Source of the DNA: Thermatribacter sp048814795
Lineage (GTDB): Bacteria; Atribacterota; Atribacteria; Atribacterales; Thermatribacteraceae
DNA: 64,000 nt
Direction: 5' to 3'
Assembly (NCBI GenBank): GCA_048814795.1
Contig: CP184673.1
Span: 496,001 to 560,000 of the forward strand
The notes under the pieces are model-generated. The model worked only from the letters and a program-made list of their open reading frames with translations. It was not told the origin of the DNA and did no database searches. The stretch's first letter is position 1; each line of letters starts with the position of its first letter. The position numbers were made by a program, and so were the translations under genes. Below are positions 17,996-26,189 of the stretch, in pieces.

Positions 17996-18195
17996 CCCCG
18001 CGGTACCACCCTTTTTATCTGCGGATATCGCAGATCTCTTTCCTGCTTGCTAACGGAAGCGCCGGATTACCTACTAACCGTTCAGTTTCTCAGCTCCAGG
18101 GCGAGCTTCAGTTACCACTCGTACCTGCTTCCAGCTTGTGCAGGCTCTCTGTGACGGAGTGGATAACCTACTGTTCCCCTTCTTCACCTTTTCAC
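17961..18195 (-). promoter_or_regulatory. T-box leader of the ilv-leu operon, probable Leu (CUC) specifier
   Basis: On the minus strand the conserved T-box AGGGTGGTACCGCG lies at 18012-17999 and is followed by a terminator. Upstream is a stem I-like region with an AGTA element, an upper stem (CCACTC/GAGTGG) and the segment TGAAGCTCGCC. By comparison with other T-boxes, the triplet just before GCC is the specifier: CTC at 18105-18103, which would read tRNA-Leu(GAG). The AAGGG of the T-box side can pair with CCCTT of the terminator arm to form the antiterminator. The leader therefore senses uncharged tRNA, most likely leucyl, and controls the whole ilvD-leuD operon. The T-box call is firm; the specifier assignment is inference. 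Confidence 0.92.
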
Positions 18196-18215
18196 TATGA
18201 ATAAATGTGGGAATA

Positions 18216-18244
18216 ACTGTAGCACAAAAGAGAGATTTGCGCAA
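18216..18244 (-). promoter_or_regulatory. Probable promoter of the T-box leader/ilv-leu operon
   Basis: On the minus strand TTGCGC (18244-18239) and TACAGT (18221-18216) are separated by 17 bases, and the start would fall about 15-20 bases before the leader structure. Moderate match to consensus. Confidence 0.45.
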
Positions 18245-18357
18245 CCCCGTTTTGGAAGCCAAAACACTGTGGCATAGAGCTTCTCTCTCGTTGATAACTT
18301 AACCATTTCTTCTTTTAAGGAGTGCTGAGTATTGTTGTCCTGCCTTCGGTGTCAGGG

Positions 18358-19575
18358 TTAACCTCTCTGCATTTTTGCTTTTTCCCAGAACTCGGCGAAG
18401 AAAGCTACAAACACGCCCAGGAAAAGCCCGGCTACCAGGCCCACAGCCAGGTGGAGCTTTAGATCTCTTCCGCTTCCTGAATATTTGATTTCTCCCACTT
18501 CGACTTTTCCATCAAAAGGATAAGCCCCGTCTTCGGCAAGTGGGGGCAGGGAAAGAAGGAGTGAGGATTTAACCTCTTTCCAGAAAATGTAGTCCCGCAA
18601 AAGCAGGTTGTAGGCATCGATAAGCTCGCTCCGCTTCAGCCTTTCTTGTTCCAGGGCCTTCTTTTCCTGTTCAAGGACAGCCATCTCTTCTTGAAGAGAA
18701 CTTATCTTTTGCTCAAGCTCTGCAATTTTTTTATTGATTCTATTTTTGATTTTCTCCTCCAGATTTAACATTTCCTCTACGGGTACGAAAGAAAGTTCTT
18801 GCAAAGCTTCAGGAGGGAGAGGGAAAGAGAGGAGAGGAGCATCTTGCTGGTTTAAGAGTGTTTTTCTTCTTTCCAGCAGTTCCTTGAGCGATTGTTGTAT
18901 TTCCTGTATTCTTTTATCATAAGCTTCTGTATCCGACGTTAAAGGGTCATTCTTTTCGAGAAAGGCAAAAAACTTATCCCTTGCTATTCTGTGGTTTTCC
19001 TCAACGGTTTTTAAGAGCTCCTGGTAGAAGCTCAGTTTTACGTTATGCACTTTCTGTAAAGCAGAAAGAAGCTCTTTTCTTATTTCTGTGGCAAGGGTTT
19101 CTGCTGTTTTCCTGCAGAGTTCTTCATCCCTGGCAGAGAGAACTATCGAGAATCCTCCATCTTTTTGGGGGTTAACCTGCACCGAAAGCGTACCTCCTGC
19201 TCTTTCAAAGAGGGCTTCAAACCCTGCCTCTTTAGCCAGCCCAGCCAGCTTTTGCTTTTTGGCGAAAGAATCGAGAGTACGTCCGGGGAGCTCCTGGTCC
19301 TCGGAGGAAAGAGAAAAAGAGTAGGGGATGCAAGCTGGTTCTTTCTCACCATAGTAGGTGATGGCCACCTGACCCTTGAATTCCTTTGGGAAAGAACTTT
19401 CTGTGAAAGACACCGTGAATTCCGCCCGGTAGGTTTGAGGCACCAGTTTCCAGGCCAGAAGGGCTACAACCACAACCGCAAGAGTGATTCCGACAATCAG
19501 CCACTTACGCTTCAAAAGGACATTTATAAGGTCAAAAAGCGATATTTCGTCTTCCCAGTCTGTTTTATTCTCCAT
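18358..19575 (-). CDS. Wzz/chain-length-determinant-like polysaccharide copolymerase
   Basis: A 405-residue protein with the Wzz layout. A transmembrane helix near the N-terminus (about residues 28-47) is preceded by the LFDLINVLLKRKW element. A long periplasmic part contains an extended coiled coil (about 195-330), and a second membrane helix lies near the C-terminus (about 375-395). Such proteins set the chain length of exported polysaccharides. No tyrosine-kinase domain is attached. The ATG at 19575 has GGAGGG five bases upstream. It stands alone, but the polysaccharide locus begins about 10 kb away beyond the toxin-antitoxin island. Confidence 0.82.
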   Translation of the reverse strand: MENKTDWEDEISLFDLINVLLKRKWLIVGITLAVVVVALLAWKLVPQTYRAEFTVSFTESSFPKEFKGQVAITYYGEKEPACIPYSFSLSSEDQELPGRTLDSFAKKQKLAGLAKEAGFEALFERAGGTLSVQVNPQKDGGFSIVLSARDEELCRKTAETLATEIRKELLSALQKVHNVKLSFYQELLKTVEENHRIARDKFFAFLEKNDPLTSDTEAYDKRIQEIQQSLKELLERRKTLLNQQDAPLLSFPLPPEALQELSFVPVEEMLNLEEKIKNRINKKIAELEQKISSLQEEMAVLEQEKKALEQERLKRSELIDAYNLLLRDYIFWKEVKSSLLLSLPPLAEDGAYPFDGKVEVGEIKYSGSGRDLKLHLAVGLVAGLFLGVFVAFFAEFWEKAKMQRG

Positions 19576-19616
19576 TTGCACCCTCCTTCGCCCCGGGTTA
19601 TCCCGCTTATGTAGAA

Positions 19617-19625
19617 ATTATACCA
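19617..19625 (-). promoter_or_regulatory. Extended -10 promoter of the Wzz-like gene
   Basis: On the minus strand TGGTATAAT (19625-19617) forms an extended -10 element about 40 bases before the start codon. No good -35 is visible. Confidence 0.5.
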
Positions 19626-19745
19626 GAAGAACCTGAAAAGAATGTCTTTTGTTCGTTCTGGATTTCTCAAGGCTTTGCTCTTCCGTCTTGAGCCAGCAGA
19701 ATTTTACTCCTTGTGCACTGAACCAACCACAAGTCGTGGCCGCCA

Positions 19746-19803
19746 CCGTGACGTCCTCCCCTCAATAAATTGAGGGAGATTACTGCCCCCTCGCGCTCCA
19801 CCA
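19746..19803 (-). repeat. Inverted copy of a hairpin element (possible IS200/IS605 right-end remnant)
   Basis: About 58 bases here are the near-exact reverse complement of 53300-53357. The core is the hairpin CCCTCAATAAATTGAGGG next to GACGTC. Read on the minus strand the order is GTAATC, C-rich hairpin, GAGGACGTCAC-like tail, which resembles the right end/guide-RNA hairpin of IS200/IS605-type (TnpB) elements as I remember them. No tnpA or tnpB lies nearby. The identity as an IS end is inference; the repeat itself is seen directly. Confidence 0.6.
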
Positions 19804-19833
19804 TAACCCTAAACCGACCCTGGCATTTTCAAA

Positions 19834-20436
19834 GCTATCCTGAATTGACAAGTGCAAAGCGCTTGTCACCCTGAACTGGCGGTAGCCTTTGGCTACCGCC
19901 ATCCTGAACTGACCGTGACCAGAGGGTCACGGTCATGCTGAACTTGTTTCAGCATCTCACTGTTTCAGCATTTATCCGTCACCCTGAACTTGTTTCAGGA
20001 TCTCATTCAATTATCACCCTGAACTGACGCACGCTTCGTGTGCGTCACCCTGAACTTGTTTCAGGATCTCACTGTTTCAGCCTACGTATTGATGCAAACC
20101 CCGAGATTCCGAAACAAGTTCGGAATGACGGGATTAATGCTTACTTTTATGAGCTTGCAATGACGAAAAAGAATGTGTCTTGCTGTGGGTTTCCCGCTCA
20201 GTATTCTATGAATGTTTCAGTATTTTTTTTCATCCACCACCCTGAACTGGTGATAGCCACAGGCTATCACCATCCCGAACTGACCGTGACCAGAGGGTCA
20301 CGGTCATCCTGAACTCGTTTCAGGATCTCCCTCGTCTGTCACCCTGAACCTGTTTCAGGGTCTCGTATTTCAGGGTCTCACCTTTTCAGGATCTCTGTTT
20401 CTCACCACACCCCAAAACACCAAAAAAGCCCAATTC
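19834..20436 (+). repeat. Hairpin-repeat block 1
   Basis: A gene-free stretch made of units of the form [perfect palindrome with variable stem] + CCTGAACTTGTTTCAGG-type hairpin. Variable stems seen here include GACAAG, GGCGGTAGCC, GACCGTGACC, GACGCAC and GGTGATAGCC. The block ends in a degenerate copy of the terminal motif (AAAACACCAAAAAAGCCC) near 20412. Short open frames here reading HPELVSGS are translations of the repeat and not genes. Confidence 0.9.
20079..20230 (+). repeat. Long direct repeat, copy 1 (second copy at 29079-29246)
   Basis: About 150 bases starting CCTACGTATTGATGCAAACC and ending near ATGAATGTTTCAG recur with few changes at 29079-29246 in the same orientation. The two copies bracket the toxin-antitoxin island. 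Inside is a different hairpin (GATTCCGAAACAAGTTCGGAATGAC). Confidence 0.85.
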
Positions 20437-20642
20437 TCCCATTTCTCCGGGGTTTGATGCTTAGTGCGGCGTACAAGCCCAATGGTTGTGGTAAGATTAA
20501 CTTATCAAGGTGTAATACGGTATACATGTGTTATAAGATACCTGGTGCACGGCATAGACTATCGGCTTAGTTTTGCGCTTGACGAAAGTGGAAAATAGAC
20601 TTTCCCCGCTGGTTGGACTTTGATAGAAGGGGGGTATTTTCG

Positions 20643-21125
20643 ATGGGTGTGGCCGAAACCTATCGTGGTCCTTCCGGCAATCTTTTGCCGGGGCTCCAGA
20701 TAAGTCTGGAAGAAGCAATGAGAAAGCTGAAGAAACTCTTTCGGGAAAAGGGTATTCCTGTCGCTTATCTTTTTGGCTCTTATGCTTATGGTGAGGTTGG
20801 TGCTGCTTCTGACGTTGATATAGCTGTTCTTCTTAAAAAGAAAGGCGAGAAGTTCTATTCGTCTTTTCAGGAAGTTTTATTTGGAATTCGAGAAACTTTG
20901 GGTACGGAGCGTTTCGATCTGGTGCTCCTTGATCGTGCTCCGCTAACACTTCAGTTTGAGATTGTTTCTCGGGGACGGCTCATTTACTGTCAGAGCGAGG
21001 AGCTTTTAAACGCTTTTGAGATGAGCGTTATCCGCAGATTTCAAGATACGGCTTATCTGAGGAAAGTTCAAGATGAGTATCTCAGAGAAAGGGCCAGGCA
21101 ATGGTATTCAAAAAGCAAAGTGTGA
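20643..21125 (+). CDS. MNT nucleotidyltransferase antitoxin (MntA-like), module 1
   Basis: A minimal nucleotidyltransferase of about 160 residues with the GSx9DxD active site (GSYAYGEVGAASDVDIA) near residue 45. In characterised HepT-MntA systems this enzyme neutralises its HEPN partner by adding AMP to a tyrosine. The ATG at 20643 is preceded by a G-rich ribosome site; a TTG at 20613 is in frame but less likely. It overlaps the downstream hepT-like gene by 25 bases, the usual antitoxin-toxin order. Confidence 0.85.
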   Translation: MGVAETYRGPSGNLLPGLQISLEEAMRKLKKLFREKGIPVAYLFGSYAYGEVGAASDVDIAVLLKKKGEKFYSSFQEVLFGIRETLGTERFDLVLLDRAPLTLQFEIVSRGRLIYCQSEELLNAFEMSVIRRFQDTAYLRKVQDEYLRERARQWYSKSKV

Positions 21126-21538
21126 TAGAACGGCTTAAAAAGCTGGAAGAAGTTTTGTCCAGACTCAAAGATAGATCGGGAGTTACGCTTGAGGAGTATC
21201 GGTGGAGCACGGATACCCAGTGGATCATCGAGCGCGGACTCGAACTTGCCTCTTCAGCTATTTTTGACATTGGTAACCATATCCTGTCTGGGGTCTACCA
21301 GACCTCTGTTGAGGAATACGAGCAAATTCTGGAGAAACTGTGCGAAAAGGGAGTTATCAGCAAGGAGCTTTATAAAGAGCTGCGGGGGTTGGGGGGTTTT
21401 CGGAACATACTGGTCCATGGTTATTTAAGTCTGGATTCAGAGCTTGTGTACCACCACTTTAAGAAGGCTCTGCGCGCCTTTCCCCGGTTTATAGCGGAAA
21501 TAGAAGAATGGCTCGAATCTCTTCCCTGCAACTCGTGA
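21101..21538 (+). CDS. HepT-like HEPN ribonuclease toxin (DUF86), module 1
   Basis: A 145-residue helical HEPN protein of the DUF86/HepT family. The RNase motif Rx4HxY is intact (RNILVHGY near residue 108), including the tyrosine that MntA modifies in studied systems. Together with the overlapping upstream MNT gene it forms a complete type VII-like toxin-antitoxin pair. Role assigned by family; activity here is untested. Confidence 0.85.
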   Translation: MVFKKQSVIERLKKLEEVLSRLKDRSGVTLEEYRWSTDTQWIIERGLELASSAIFDIGNHILSGVYQTSVEEYEQILEKLCEKGVISKELYKELRGLGGFRNILVHGYLSLDSELVYHHFKKALRAFPRFIAEIEEWLESLPCNS

Positions 21539-21539
21539 C

Positions 21540-21562
21540 TTAAGCAAATTTCCCTTGCTTAA
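21540..21562 (+). terminator. Stem-loop between convergent genes
   Basis: TTAAGCAA (21540-21547) pairs with TTGCTTAA (21555-21562) between the ends of the module 1 toxin gene and the opposing MNT gene. There is no strong T-run, so terminator function is uncertain. Confidence 0.35.
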
Positions 21563-21588
21563 GGGAGATTGTTTTACTCAGGATACGC

Positions 21589-22002
21589 TCACGATCCACG
21601 ACCGACTTCCTCAAGATAGTCGTAATATTTATGTTTGAAATCTTCAAAGGCCTTAACAGTGGAATAAGCTATATCGTAAAGAGCTTCATCGTTGCGAGAG
21701 TAGAGCACCTTCCCCTCTTTAAGAACTCTTTTTTGAATAGTAAGAGGCAAAAGCTGGAAAATCTGGATGTCCAGCTGTGGGAATTCAGCCAGGTAATCCA
21801 GACCTTTCTGAGTCATTCGTAATCTATCTGCAGTTTTGGAGTGTAAGACGAGACAGACATCGACATCAGAAAGAGGACCTGCTTCTCCGCGAACATAGCT
21901 TCCGAAAAGAATAACCGCAAGAACCTCTTCGTCTTTTCGGGCTTTTTGTAGCAATTTCTGAATCATTTTGTAAGCTGATTTACGAGGCACATTCTCAAGC
22001 AT
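21589..22002 (-). CDS. Orphan MNT-family nucleotidyltransferase
   Basis: A 137-residue MNT protein with GSYVRGEAGPLSDVDVCL near residue 37. The ATG at 22002 has AAGGAGG six bases upstream. It is the only gene of this island on the minus strand and has no HEPN partner beside it: upstream is a repeat block, downstream the convergent toxin of module 1. It may be a leftover antitoxin or may act on another module's toxin; nothing in the sequence decides. Confidence 0.75.
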   Translation of the reverse strand: MLENVPRKSAYKMIQKLLQKARKDEEVLAVILFGSYVRGEAGPLSDVDVCLVLHSKTADRLRMTQKGLDYLAEFPQLDIQIFQLLPLTIQKRVLKEGKVLYSRNDEALYDIAYSTVKAFEDFKHKYYDYLEEVGRGS

Positions 22003-22129
22003 AAAATGCCTCCTTACCTCTGTGCAATTCCATTTTAGCACACGATGTGTTGGCTTGTTGTAAAGGCACATCGCTTAAAATCCTCTTCCTTTCTACTTTC
22101 TTTTTGCTTCACAAAGCCTCAGAGCTTCC

Positions 22130-22405
22130 TCACAAACCAACCACAAATCATAGTCATCACCCCAAACCAGCCCTGACGTTTTCAAGGCTCCCCTGAACTG
22201 GTGATAGCCTTTGGCTACCGCCATCCTGAACTGACCGTGACCAGAGGGTCACGGTCACCCTGAACTTGTTTCAGGATCTCTCCCGCATGTCACCCTGAAT
22301 TGGCGGGCGTTCTACGCCCGTCATGCTGAACTTGTTTCAGCATCTCATGTTTCAGGGTCTATCGTTTCAACCCCAAAAACACCAAAATCAAAAACCCGGC
22401 CTTCT
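22130..22405 (+). repeat. Hairpin-repeat block 2
   Basis: Variable-stem palindromes (GGTGATAGCC/GGCTACCGCC mismatched, GACCGTGACC, GGCGGGCGT/ACGCCCGTC) alternate with CCTGAACTTGTTTCAGG hairpins, then a terminal motif near 22373 (AACACCAAAATCAAAAACCC). The lead-in (AACCA...GACGTTTTCAAGG) resembles that of block 1. Confidence 0.88.
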
Positions 22406-22462
22406 TTCCGGGTCTGACTTTCTTCATCGAATCTTATGAAGAACCAGCTCTCTCATATCTCG

Positions 22463-22471
22463 TGATATAAT
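22463..22471 (+). promoter_or_regulatory. Extended -10 element of module 2
   Basis: TGATATAAT just after the repeat block and about 30 bases before the MNT start codon. The same TGTGATAnAAT-type element recurs ahead of other MNT genes in this window (27751, 54187 minus, 56167 minus). Confidence 0.55.
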
Positions 22472-22499
22472 AAGCTTAGCTCAATTTTGGGGGAAAGCT

Positions 22500-22868
22500 A
22501 TGAAGGTTTCTGCCTCCAGAAGGCGAGAAAAGCTTCTCAGGGAAGAGCTCTCTCGAATAGTAAGAATTCTTGTGGAAAAGTACAGACCGGAAAAAATCAT
22601 TCTCTTTGGTTCCCTTGCTGAAGGCCGTATCCACGAATGGAGTGATATTGACCTTCTTATTATTAAAGATACTCCCGAGCGACCAATCGAAAGGATTCTT
22701 GAAGTTTCAAGGCTTGTGCGCCCCAGAGTAGGAGTTGACTTTTTTGTGTATACTCCTTCTGAAATTGACCTGTGTCTTAAGGAGGGAGTTTCGTTCTTTC
22801 AGGATATTCTGAACCAGGGTAGGATCCTTTATGAAAAGAGAAACCCAGGAGTGGGCGAAAATCGCTGA
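22500..22868 (+). CDS. MNT nucleotidyltransferase, module 2
   Basis: A 122-residue minimal nucleotidyltransferase with GSLAEGRIHEWSDIDLL near residue 36. It closely resembles the minus-strand gene at 53732-54091 (both share the PEKIILFGSL and DIFVYTPEEI-type segments), so the two islands carry paralogous modules. It overlaps the downstream HEPN gene by about 38 bases. Confidence 0.83.
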   Translation: MKVSASRRREKLLREELSRIVRILVEKYRPEKIILFGSLAEGRIHEWSDIDLLIIKDTPERPIERILEVSRLVRPRVGVDFFVYTPSEIDLCLKEGVSFFQDILNQGRILYEKRNPGVGENR

Positions 22869-23226
22869 AGAAGAACTCGAATCCGCGGAATATCTTTTTG
22901 TAAGAGGGCTTTACCGCATGGTTTGCTATCATGCTCAACAAGCTGTAGAAAAATTTTTAAAGGCAATTCTTGCAGAAGAGAAAAGCAAAGTCCCTCGGAC
23001 TCATAACATCCTTGATCTCGTTTTTGCCCTTCGGGAAGGAGGGCACCATCCCCCACTATCCGAAGAAGAGGCTATTTTTCTGACAAGTATTTATCGAGCA
23101 AGGTATCCTGCAAGTCTTGGACTTCTTCCTCAGGGCGAGCCCTCATCTGAGGAGGCCCATAAAGCCCTGTACCTTGCACGGGAAATCTGCGACTGGTTCC
23201 ACAAAGAATTCCTGAACAATCTTTGA
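22831..23226 (+). CDS. HEPN-domain protein, module 2
   Basis: A 131-residue helical HEPN protein (PF05168 type) with the core CYHAQQAVEKFLKAIL near residue 32 and RTHNILDL near residue 56. A canonical Rx4-6H ribonuclease motif is not obvious; the C-terminal YRARYP segment lacks the histidine. It is paralogous to 53353-53748. As the partner of the overlapping MNT gene it is probably the toxin or substrate-binding member, but loss of RNase activity is possible. Confidence 0.8.
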   Translation: MKRETQEWAKIAEEELESAEYLFVRGLYRMVCYHAQQAVEKFLKAILAEEKSKVPRTHNILDLVFALREGGHHPPLSEEEAIFLTSIYRARYPASLGLLPQGEPSSEEAHKALYLAREICDWFHKEFLNNL

Positions 23227-23359
23227 TTTTCCGCTGATGCAAATCTGACTCTGGTGAGTCCATACATATAACTTTTTGTTTTCCACACAGTGATCCTTCG
23301 TCTCGAAGTAGCCTCGCTGTTATCAAGACCACTCTGGACCGACTGCAGTGTTAACTGCG

Positions 23360-23605
23360 ATCACCCTGAACTGGCGAGCACTTTGTGCTCGCCATCCTGA
23401 ATTCATTTCAGGATCTATCGTTTTAGCACCCCCTTGCACTCGCCATCCTGAACTGGCGGTAGCCAAAGGCTACCGCCATCCTGAACTCGTTTCAGGATCT
23501 CACTGTTTCAGCATTTATCCGTCACCCTGAACTTGTTTCAGGATCTCTCTCACCACCCCAAAAACACCAAAATCAAAGGTCCGGTTCCCTTACCCGTTAA
23601 ACCCC
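23360..23605 (+). repeat. Hairpin-repeat block 3
   Basis: Palindromes with stems GGCGAGCAC/GTGCTCGCC and GGCGGTAGCC/GGCTACCGCC (loop AAA here, TTT in block 1) alternate with constant hairpins. The terminal motif (AAAAACACCAAAATCAAAGG) ends the block. The 130 bases before it (23227-23359) hold nothing I can identify. Confidence 0.88.
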
Positions 23606-23640
23606 CAACCACTCCCAAATTCTTCTCAACCCACCCTCTC

Positions 23641-23670
23641 TTAACTTTCTCAACATGAAAGGTGTAAAAT
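23641..23670 (+). promoter_or_regulatory. Promoter of module 3
   Basis: TTAACT (23641-23646) and TAAAAT (23665-23670) with an 18-base spacer. Its position argues for translation starting at the ATG at 23697 and not at 23655. Confidence 0.5.
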
Positions 23671-23696
23671 GGTTAACGGAGAGTGAAAGCCAGATT

Positions 23697-24002
23697 ATGG
23701 ACAAGCAGGACCCTACCTTTGAGGAAATTAAAGAAAGACTGAGAGCGCTGAAACCTTTGCTCAAGGAAGAGTACGGAGTAAAAGAGATAGGAATTTTTGG
23801 CTCCTTTGTGCGGGGAGAAGAATCTCCGGAAAGCGATCTTGACATACTTGTAGAGTTTGAGAAACCAATAGGGCTTATAAAATTCGTGGACCTTAAAATC
23901 AAACTTTCGGAGGCCCTGGGAGTAGAAGTCGACCTGGTTATGAAAAGTGCACTCAAACCCAGGATAGGCAAAAAAATCCTTCAAGAGGTCATAATGGTAT
24001 GA
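23697..24002 (+). CDS. MNT nucleotidyltransferase antitoxin (MntA-like), module 3
   Basis: A 101-residue minimal nucleotidyltransferase with GSFVRGEESPESDLDILVEF near residue 36, typical of antitoxins paired with DUF86 toxins. The ATG at 23697 was chosen because an upstream ATG at 23655 precedes the -10 element. Its stop overlaps the start of the toxin gene (ATGA). Confidence 0.83.
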   Translation: MDKQDPTFEEIKERLRALKPLLKEEYGVKEIGIFGSFVRGEESPESDLDILVEFEKPIGLIKFVDLKIKLSEALGVEVDLVMKSALKPRIGKKILQEVIMV

Positions 24003-24343
24003 AGGGAAATCGAGAGGTTCTTGATTACCTTGAAGACATCCTGGTGGAGTGTAAATATCTTATGGAAAGTTCAGAAGGTTTGAGTTTTGAAGACTTTCAA
24101 AGCAACGAGCACCTTAAAAGAGCTTTTCTTAGAAGCCTTGAAGTCATCGGCGAAGCTGCGAAAAAAGTGCCACAAGATATAAGGGAAAGATTTCCCGAAG
24201 TTCCCTGGAAGCAAATGGCTGGTATGAGAGACATTCTCATACACGAATATTTTGGAGTTGATTACACGGTCATATGGGAAGTTGTCAAAAGCGAGATTGC
24301 GAGGGTTAAGGAATCAATTACCCGAGTTATATCCTCCCTGTAA
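23999..24343 (+). CDS. HepT-like HEPN ribonuclease toxin (DUF86), module 3
   Basis: A 114-residue DUF86 protein with the full Rx4HxY motif (RDILIHEYFGVD near residue 77). Together with the overlapping MNT gene it forms a complete HepT-MntA-type pair. Family knowledge: the toxin cleaves RNA or tRNA ends and is silenced by AMPylation at the motif tyrosine. Confidence 0.85.
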   Translation: MKGNREVLDYLEDILVECKYLMESSEGLSFEDFQSNEHLKRAFLRSLEVIGEAAKKVPQDIRERFPEVPWKQMAGMRDILIHEYFGVDYTVIWEVVKSEIARVKESITRVISSL

Positions 24344-24394
24344 TCCTTCAACATCTCTCTTTTCAAGACCTACCGTTTCGGAATCCCTTTTGCC

Positions 24395-24590
24395 GTCGTT
24401 CTGAATTGACAGGCGCAGGGCGCTTATCACCCTGAATTGGCTGTGACTAATGTCACAGCCATCCTGAACTGACCGTGACCAGAGGGTCACGGTCATCCTG
24501 AACTCGTTTCAGGATCCCATTTGTTTCAGGGTCTCGTTTCCCCCACCCTCAAAACACAAAAAATAAAGACCCGACCCCTTTTCCAGTCAA
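24395..24590 (+). repeat. Hairpin-repeat block 4
   Basis: Stems GGCTGTGAC/GTCACAGCC and GACCGTGACC/GGTCACGGTC with constant CCTGAACT flanks, then the terminal motif near 24552 (AAATAAAGACCCGACCCC). Confidence 0.88.
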
Positions 24591-24657
24591 GGGAGATTGC
24601 AGGTCCTGATAATTTGGTATAAACTAATTGCAGAGTGTTTTTCGGGAGGAGTTTTCC

Positions 24658-24894
24658 GTGAACAGGGTAGGGGTACACGAGGTAAAAGCAAACCTATCGG
24701 AGCTTCTGGAGCGAGCTCAGAAGGGAGAAAAGATCGTTATCACTAAAGACGGTGTACCTGTGGCGATTCTTTCTGCTTTTGGTGCGAGTGAGCATCCTGA
24801 GAAAGTTATTGCCATGATCCGGTCTTTTCGGAAAGGTCATTTCTTGAAGCCCCTTTCTGTGAAAGAACTTATAAAAGACGGTCGTCGTGAGTGA
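24658..24894 (+). CDS. Phd/YefM-family antitoxin
   Basis: A 78-residue antitoxin beginning at a GTG with GGGAGGA upstream. The family pattern VGVHEVKANLSELLERAQKG, then IVITKDGVPVAIL, is clear. The N-terminal half is the DNA-binding Phd fold used for autorepression; the C-terminal tail binds the toxin. It overlaps the downstream PIN gene by eight bases, so the pair forms a type II toxin-antitoxin operon. Confidence 0.88.
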   Translation: MNRVGVHEVKANLSELLERAQKGEKIVITKDGVPVAILSAFGASEHPEKVIAMIRSFRKGHFLKPLSVKELIKDGRRE

Positions 24895-25312
24895 CATCCT
24901 TTTTGTTCTCGATGCTTCCGTTGCTCTTTCATGGGCATTTGAGGATGAGGTAAGCCCTTATACTGATGCTGTGCTGAGTTCATTGAGCCGAGGAAAGGCA
25001 ATTGTTCCTTCAATCTGGCCCCTTGAAGTTGGTAATGCCCTGGTTGTTGCTGAACGCCGGGGGCGTTTGAAAGAAGCTGACTCAACTCGTTTCTTAGCTC
25101 TGCTTTTTAAGTTGCCCATTGTGGTTGAAGCAGAACCCCTGGTAAGAGTATTCGATGGTATAGTACAGCTTGCACGAAAGTACGATCTTTCAACATATGA
25201 CGCAGCTTATCTTGACCTTGCCATGCGTCTTGGAATTCCTTTGACGACTCAGGACGAAAGCCTGCGTCGTGCTGCTTCGCTCTGTGGAGTAGAGTTCCTT
25301 AAAAGCTTTTAA
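24887..25312 (+). CDS. VapC-like PIN-domain ribonuclease toxin
   Basis: A 141-residue PIN-domain protein. The four acidic active-site positions are present: D in FVLDASVAL, E in PLEVGNAL, D in TYDAAYLDLA and D in TTQDESL. VapC toxins are metal-dependent RNases, often cutting tRNA. The GTG start overlaps the antitoxin stop. Phd-type antitoxins paired with PIN toxins are common. Confidence 0.88.
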   Translation: MSDILFVLDASVALSWAFEDEVSPYTDAVLSSLSRGKAIVPSIWPLEVGNALVVAERRGRLKEADSTRFLALLFKLPIVVEAEPLVRVFDGIVQLARKYDLSTYDAAYLDLAMRLGIPLTTQDESLRRAASLCGVEFLKSF

Positions 25313-25426
25313 AAACCGATCTTTTCAGTATTTTGCGCCCTTCCCCTGAAGCCAAAAGCAAAATTGATAAACTTTCAGGCACTCTTTTAAAACAATGCTT
25401 TTGTTGAAAACAGACCTTTTACTATC

Positions 25427-25625
25427 GTTACCCTGAACTGACCGTGACCAGAGGGTCACGGTCATCCTGAACTTATTTCAGGATCTCTTTCATTTCAGCA
25501 TCTCCCCTGTCCGTCACCTTAAATTGACAAACATGAAGTGTTTGTCATCCTGAACTTGTTTCAGGATCCCGTTTTTCAGGGTCTCCCCCAAAACATCAAA
25601 ATCAAAGACTTGACCCCTTTTCAGG
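25427..25625 (+). repeat. Hairpin-repeat block 5
   Basis: GACCGTGACC and GACAAACAT/GTGTTTGTC stems with constant hairpins, ending with the terminal motif AAATCAAAGACTTGACCCC near 25595. The 110 bases between the PIN gene and this block show nothing identifiable. Confidence 0.88.
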
Positions 25626-25697
25626 GCTGCCCTTTGGCAATGAGTAATGGTAGAATAGTATGTGTAGAAAAAAGGAGCTAAGAAAGTTTTTAATATT

Positions 25698-26189
25698 ATG
25701 CTTAAAGAAAAATTCGAGCAATTAGAACAGCTACTTATAAAAGAGCTCATCGCCTTTTACCAGGACCGGCTTGTTTCTGTGGTCCTGTTCGGTTCTGTAG
25801 CAAGGCAAACCCAGAGGTACGATTCTGATGTAGATGTATTAATAATTGCCAGAGACCTTCCTGAAGGCAGAATGAAGCGTGTACGAGAGTTTGAGAAAGT
25901 GGAGCAGAGGCTTGAACCATTTTTAAAAGAACTTTCCAAAGAAGGTATAAATACTTACATATCACCAGTACTTAAGACCCCTGAGGAGGCTCTTTCAGGT
26001 TCGCCCCTTTTTCTTGATATGATTGATGATGCCAAAATACTCTTTGACAGGGACGGGTTTTTCCAGAAAATACTTGAAAAGCTTAAAACCAGATTGTCAG
26101 AGCTTCATGCCAGAAGAATATGGAAGGGTAATGCCTGGTATTGGGATTTAAAGCCTGATTACAAACCAGGAGAGATATTTGAACTATGA
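25698..26189 (+). CDS. MNT-family nucleotidyltransferase with C-terminal extension, module 4
   Basis: A 163-residue nucleotidyltransferase with GSVARQTQRYDSDVDVLI near residue 33 and a C-terminal extension (about 110-163) ending in a Trp-rich segment. The extension and the partner are shared with module 5, marking a distinct MNT/HEPN subfamily. Its stop overlaps the HEPN start (ATGA). Confidence 0.82.
   Translation: MLKEKFEQLEQLLIKELIAFYQDRLVSVVLFGSVARQTQRYDSDVDVLIIARDLPEGRMKRVREFEKVEQRLEPFLKELSKEGINTYISPVLKTPEEALSGSPLFLDMIDDAKILFDRDGFFQKILEKLKTRLSELHARRIWKGNAWYWDLKPDYKPGEIFEL

Noticed and set aside
19746..19803. Functional TnpB guide RNA
   Set aside because: No tnpB nearby and the element is short; only a possible end remnant is claimed.
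20040..20312. Open frames reading HPELVSGSH and similar within the repeat blocks (also near 23348, 29233, 53278, 56994)
   Set aside because: They are translations of the CCTGAAC/TTTCAGG repeats in one frame, have no ribosome binding sites and no family match.
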